A stretch of 64,000 nt of DNA, taken from contig NZ_CM001837.1 of assembly GCF_000355805.1 (NCBI RefSeq), positions 2,717,868 to 2,781,867 of the forward strand, written 5' to 3'. The notes below the pieces were generated by a model. The model was not told where the DNA came from, searched no databases, and saw only the letters and a program-made list of their open reading frames with translations. Positions 60,682 through 64,000 of this stretch are shown piece after piece. The number at the start of each line of letters is the position of its first letter. Within the stretch, counting starts at the first letter, position 1. This DNA is from Dokdonia sp. PRO95. GTDB lineage: Bacteria; Bacteroidota; Bacteroidia; Flavobacteriales; Flavobacteriaceae. Both the position numbers and the translations under genes were made by a program.

Positions 60682-63615
60682 TTAAATTACTATAAACTTA
60701 CTAGTAATCTGTTCTTTATTGTTGATATTAATTTTAATCAAATAGATACCTGGAGGTAACATTTCTACATTTAAATTTATTTCTTTTTTGAACTCTTCAT
60801 ATATCTTATCTATAACTTTTTTTCCAGATAAATTATATATCTCAAAAGCGCTAATAAGATTATTATGGTTGGATACTTTAATATTTAACTCATCATTTGC
60901 TGGGTTTGGGTAAACTAAAGCAGTCAATTTGTCTTTTTCATTTAAAACTAAATTGTTTTCTATGCTCAGATTATTTTCAGATGGATAAGCAACATAAATT
61001 TCTGAGCCACTTTCTTCTGTTTGGCCATAAAAAAATAATTTATCTTCAGCTTGAGTAAAACTATAGATTGATTGAAGTGGTCCATTTGTAATATTTAAAT
61101 TGAAACCTACTGCATCACTGGATTCACTATCGGTAATCCAAAAATCAAATTCACCAGAATATTGTTTGAAAAACAAAATATCTTGAAAACAACTTAATTC
61201 ACTAATAATATTAAATGCACCATTAACTTCATTAACTATAGCAATTGTTCCAGATTCAGTGCCGTCAGTCCTATAAAGCTCACTAATTACCGATCCTGAA
61301 GACCTTTTCACCCCAAAATAAAGGTAATTACCGCAAGTAATTAAATTCTTACTCGTTGGATATGTTGTAACAGGCAAGTTACTGTTAGTAAAGACAGGAA
61401 CCGTTCCTTCTATCGTACCGTCAGATTTATATAATGCTTTATTAGCACTATCGTCAATACGTGCTATAAAATAAAATTCATCATTAAAAATTGAAACATG
61501 ATCGATCCTGTCATCTGCAAAATCTAAAAGATATGAAGTCCCTTCTGTAGTCCCGTCTGTAACCCACAACTCTCTTGCTGCATGAGGATAGTTTGTTTCT
61601 CCATTATCTTGAATAATGAAAAGTTTGTTGTTAGCAACATACATATGCTCTATTTGCACAAATGGATGTATAAATGTATTTTCTTCTGTATTCGTATCTA
61701 TTTTATAAACGCCATAAACTCCATTGCTAAATCCAAAATAATAAATGCCATCACCAAAAATTGTAAAAGGTGTTGATCCATTATGACCAATTAAAACTTG
61801 AACCTCAGGGATTGATAATTTATATGTACCATCACCAGTTCCATCAGAAACCCACATCCCTAAGCCACTTCCATCATCTGCATGGAAATAAAGTTTGTCA
61901 TTGGCTACCACAAAAGACCTAAATGTATCAGAATTCATCATACTGCTGGCATTACCAGGATTTATATCTTTAATCATAGACGTGCCTTCTTGAGTGCCAT
62001 CACTGATCCATAATTCATAACCATGTACACCATCATCTGCACTAATAATAAGATTTCCATTAAAATCAATGAATTCGGATTCATCATCAATGCCTCCCGC
62101 ATTTGAACCTATATTTAGATGTTTTGTACCCTCTAAATTTCCATCTGATGTATAAAGTCCATAATAACCATATTTATTTCCTCTGAAAAATAGTTTATCA
62201 CTTACAGCAGTTAATAATGATGGAATAACTCCGTATTGATGATTTACATCAAAAAATATTTCAGTCCCTTCAGTGGTACCATCAGTTACCCAAAGTTCGT
62301 TACCATTGACTTCATTTTTCCCGTTAAAAAAAATCTGATTTCCATATGAAAGAAATCCCTGCTCAGATACAGATATATTTGTAACTTCAACATCTTCTGA
62401 TAAAATGACTGTTCCGTTTGGAGTGCCATCACTTTTCCATAATACGGTCATGTTATTTTCATTTTGCGCAAAGTAAACTACATAATCTTGAGTACTACTA
62501 CCCGCTAATAATTGAGGTGAAGAATTAGCCAAAAAAATAGTTCCAGAATTTGTACCATCACTTACCCAAAGACCTGATTGTTCTGCACCGTCAGAACCAA
62601 TAAAATAAATTAAATCACCCTCTAATTGTAAGATTGCATCATAATTAATTCCTGATAAATTACCAGGATTGAGATCTAAAAATAAAGTTGTACCAACGGT
62701 ACTCCCATCTGTCTCCCATAGTTCATTACCGCTTATTCCATTATTGGCTAAAAATATCAACTTATCGTTTAAAACTACACCAAGCATACTATTGCTACTA
62801 CTGGAATTTCCTGAGCGAATATCTTTCAACAATTCTGTACCTTCAGGTGTTCCATCACTTTTCCAAAGTTCTGTTCCGTTGCTACCATCATTAGCAAAAA
62901 AATAGAAACTTCCATTAAAGACAATAGCTCCTTGGGCAACTGCGCCCGATTGGTTGCCACTTCGAATATCCTTTAATAGAACGGTCCCCTCTTCCGTTCC
63001 ATCTGTAGTCCATAATTCAGTACCATATTGATTCACTGAAGCCTTAAAAATTAGCTGATCATTAAAAACAAAAAAATCGTTAGGAAAACTATCACCACTT
63101 TCTTCAATATCTTTTAAAACAAATGTGCCCTCAACAGTACCATCACTTACCCAAAGCTCATTTCCATATATTTCACTATATGCTCCAAAGTATACTTTTC
63201 CATTATACTCTATAATTTGATAAATTGATTGTGTGCTATAACTTACATTTCTATCTGTCAATTGAATTGTGCTTTCTTCTGTTCCTTCAGACACCCATAG
63301 TTCTCTATTGTCTGAGCCGTTTTCAGCAACAAAAAAGACTTTGTTACCTATAGGAGTTAAAGACGTAATATCATCATATAAACCAGAAGCAAAATCTTTT
63401 ACCATGAATGTATTAGTACTCAAACCATCAGAAAACCATAATTGATCATCTTCTGAACTGAAGAAAAAACCATTATCTACCCTCGTAAGTCTTTCAGGAT
63501 ATCCATCATTGGAAAATTCTAGTTCTAAGAGTGTGGCATCTAAAGTCTGACTTAATGCTAAATTAGATGATATTAAGAATATAGAAACCAAGAGGAATAC
63601 GTATTTTTCTTTCAT
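60682..63615 (-). CDS. ELWxxDGT-repeat protein with type IX secretion domain
   Basis: A 977-residue secreted protein. The ATG at 63615 gives the signal peptide MKEKYVFLLVSIFLISSNLA; the longer frame to 63684 is unlikely. The main part (about 30-880) contains about 15 copies of the ELWxxDGTxxGT repeat (ELWVSDGTVEGT, ELWTTDGTEEGT, ELWKSDGTPEGT and others), which probably fold as beta-propeller blades. The last 80 residues are a type A T9SS sorting domain (LVYPNPANDELNIKVSNHNN, LPPGIYLIKININNKEQITS), so it is exported and perhaps anchored to the cell surface. Ligand unknown. Confidence 0.88.
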   Translation of the reverse strand: MKEKYVFLLVSIFLISSNLALSQTLDATLLELEFSNDGYPERLTRVDNGFFFSSEDDQLWFSDGLSTNTFMVKDFASGLYDDITSLTPIGNKVFFVAENGSDNRELWVSEGTEESTIQLTDRNVSYSTQSIYQIIEYNGKVYFGAYSEIYGNELWVSDGTVEGTFVLKDIEESGDSFPNDFFVFNDQLIFKASVNQYGTELWTTDGTEEGTVLLKDIRSGNQSGAVAQGAIVFNGSFYFFANDGSNGTELWKSDGTPEGTELLKDIRSGNSSSSNSMLGVVLNDKLIFLANNGISGNELWETDGSTVGTTLFLDLNPGNLSGINYDAILQLEGDLIYFIGSDGAEQSGLWVSDGTNSGTIFLANSSPQLLAGSSTQDYVVYFAQNENNMTVLWKSDGTPNGTVILSEDVEVTNISVSEQGFLSYGNQIFFNGKNEVNGNELWVTDGTTEGTEIFFDVNHQYGVIPSLLTAVSDKLFFRGNKYGYYGLYTSDGNLEGTKHLNIGSNAGGIDDESEFIDFNGNLIISADDGVHGYELWISDGTQEGTSMIKDINPGNASSMMNSDTFRSFVVANDKLYFHADDGSGLGMWVSDGTGDGTYKLSIPEVQVLIGHNGSTPFTIFGDGIYYFGFSNGVYGVYKIDTNTEENTFIHPFVQIEHMYVANNKLFIIQDNGETNYPHAARELWVTDGTTEGTSYLLDFADDRIDHVSIFNDEFYFIARIDDSANKALYKSDGTIEGTVPVFTNSNLPVTTYPTSKNLITCGNYLYFGVKRSSGSVISELYRTDGTESGTIAIVNEVNGAFNIISELSCFQDILFFKQYSGEFDFWITDSESSDAVGFNLNITNGPLQSIYSFTQAEDKLFFYGQTEESGSEIYVAYPSENNLSIENNLVLNEKDKLTALVYPNPANDELNIKVSNHNNLISAFEIYNLSGKKVIDKIYEEFKKEINLNVEMLPPGIYLIKININNKEQITSKFIVI

Positions 63616-64000
63616 AACTATTTGTCGATTATTGATAGTGGATGAATATAGAAAATACCGTAAGAATTTACATAAGTAAGCCATAAAAATTTTTGAAATT
63701 TAATTAGTTCAAGTCCATTCCACACACATTACACTTCACTCCTACGTCGTCGCATAAAAGTGTTCTAGACACACTCTAAAAGTAACCTATTGATTTGAAA
63801 TACAATTACGAGAAACCGTAAACACCCAATATTTTCTCCTAATGCCAAGCAAATCTCTTAAAACAAGGATCATCCATAACCCAGCGATTCTCTTTCTGTA
63901 ATGTACCCACCACAAATGCGATTAACTACCCACATAAAAGTCTAAGGCTTATTACTCCTCACTTACAGTTTTTATTTACCTTAGAAGTTCCAGAAAAATC
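63616..64000. other. Gap with no recognised gene
   Basis: About 385 bp after the large repeat protein start. I see no open frame, no -33/-7 promoter that is convincing, and no palindrome copy. Confidence 0.5.

Noticed and set aside
1-64000. CRISPR arrays, rRNA, tRNA genes and complete insertion sequences
   Set aside because: I saw no regularly spaced repeat array, no rRNA-like sequence, no clear cloverleaf and no transposase gene.

Overview
The window looks like a chromosomal segment of a marine member of the Flavobacteriaceae (Bacteroidota), probably Dokdonia or a close relative. The genus is an inference. Support comes from promoters of the Bacteroidota type (TTG, a spacer of 18-21 nt, then TAnnTTTG), an Oar-like TonB-dependent receptor, a type IX secretion sorting domain, BlaI/BlaR1 and BatA-type proteins, DUF5916, DUF4251, DUF6155 and TIGR02757 families, and a bacillithiol-type YtxJ protein. 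Coding is dense, and operons usually end in strong hairpin terminators.

Layout. 0-8 kb: ribosomal operon rpsF-rpsR-rplI, a conserved unknown gene, a DbpA-like DEAD-box helicase, a large TonB-dependent receptor, then trhA and a TlpA-like thioredoxin. 8.2-11.2 kb: an AT-rich accessory island between housekeeping genes. It holds a DUF5713 gene, a ParE/RelE-type toxin-antitoxin pair and a coupled three-gene operon (HNH nuclease, unknown protein, minimal nucleotidyltransferase). Each of these units has a diverged copy of the same short repeat just upstream. 11.3-20 kb: clpB, ytxJ, a lipoprotein gene, two tandem 39- and 41-residue membrane-peptide genes not previously called because of their size, and a blaR1-blaI pair under three phased operator-like repeats. 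20-28.5 kb: a run of secreted peptidases (M20, S15, M20, M28), a CBM9-like lipoprotein, a beta-propeller protein and a membrane protein. 28.5-37 kb: uvrA, an ECF sigma factor with a small partner gene, nth (lacking its iron-sulphur cysteines), bcp, a conserved 485-residue unknown protein and an MBL-fold hydrolase. 37-47 kb: esterase, DUF4870-like protein, a dihydroorotase homologue without its metal ligands, a BatA/vWA protein, a GAF histidine kinase, TIGR02757, a LolD-like ATPase and a DUF5916 outer-membrane protein. 47-59 kb: folE, small proteins, an SF2 helicase, M19 dipeptidase, CAP lipoprotein, a strongly basic secreted protein, DUF1223, aldehyde dehydrogenase, a nucleoside deaminase, an MFS exporter and DUF4251. 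59-64 kb: poorly coding, repeat-bearing DNA, a secreted unknown protein and a 977-residue ELWxxDGT-repeat protein with a type IX sorting domain.

The most unusual genome-scale signal is a perfect palindrome, GCTTTCGCGAAAGC. I count 13 exact copies and six more with the core TTTCGCGAAA intact, spread over about 54 kb. Copies lie between genes and also inside seven coding sequences, where they remain in frame and often encode AFAKA. The best candidates for an undescribed system are this palindrome family and the HNH/unknown/nucleotidyltransferase operon with its cassette-like flanking repeats.
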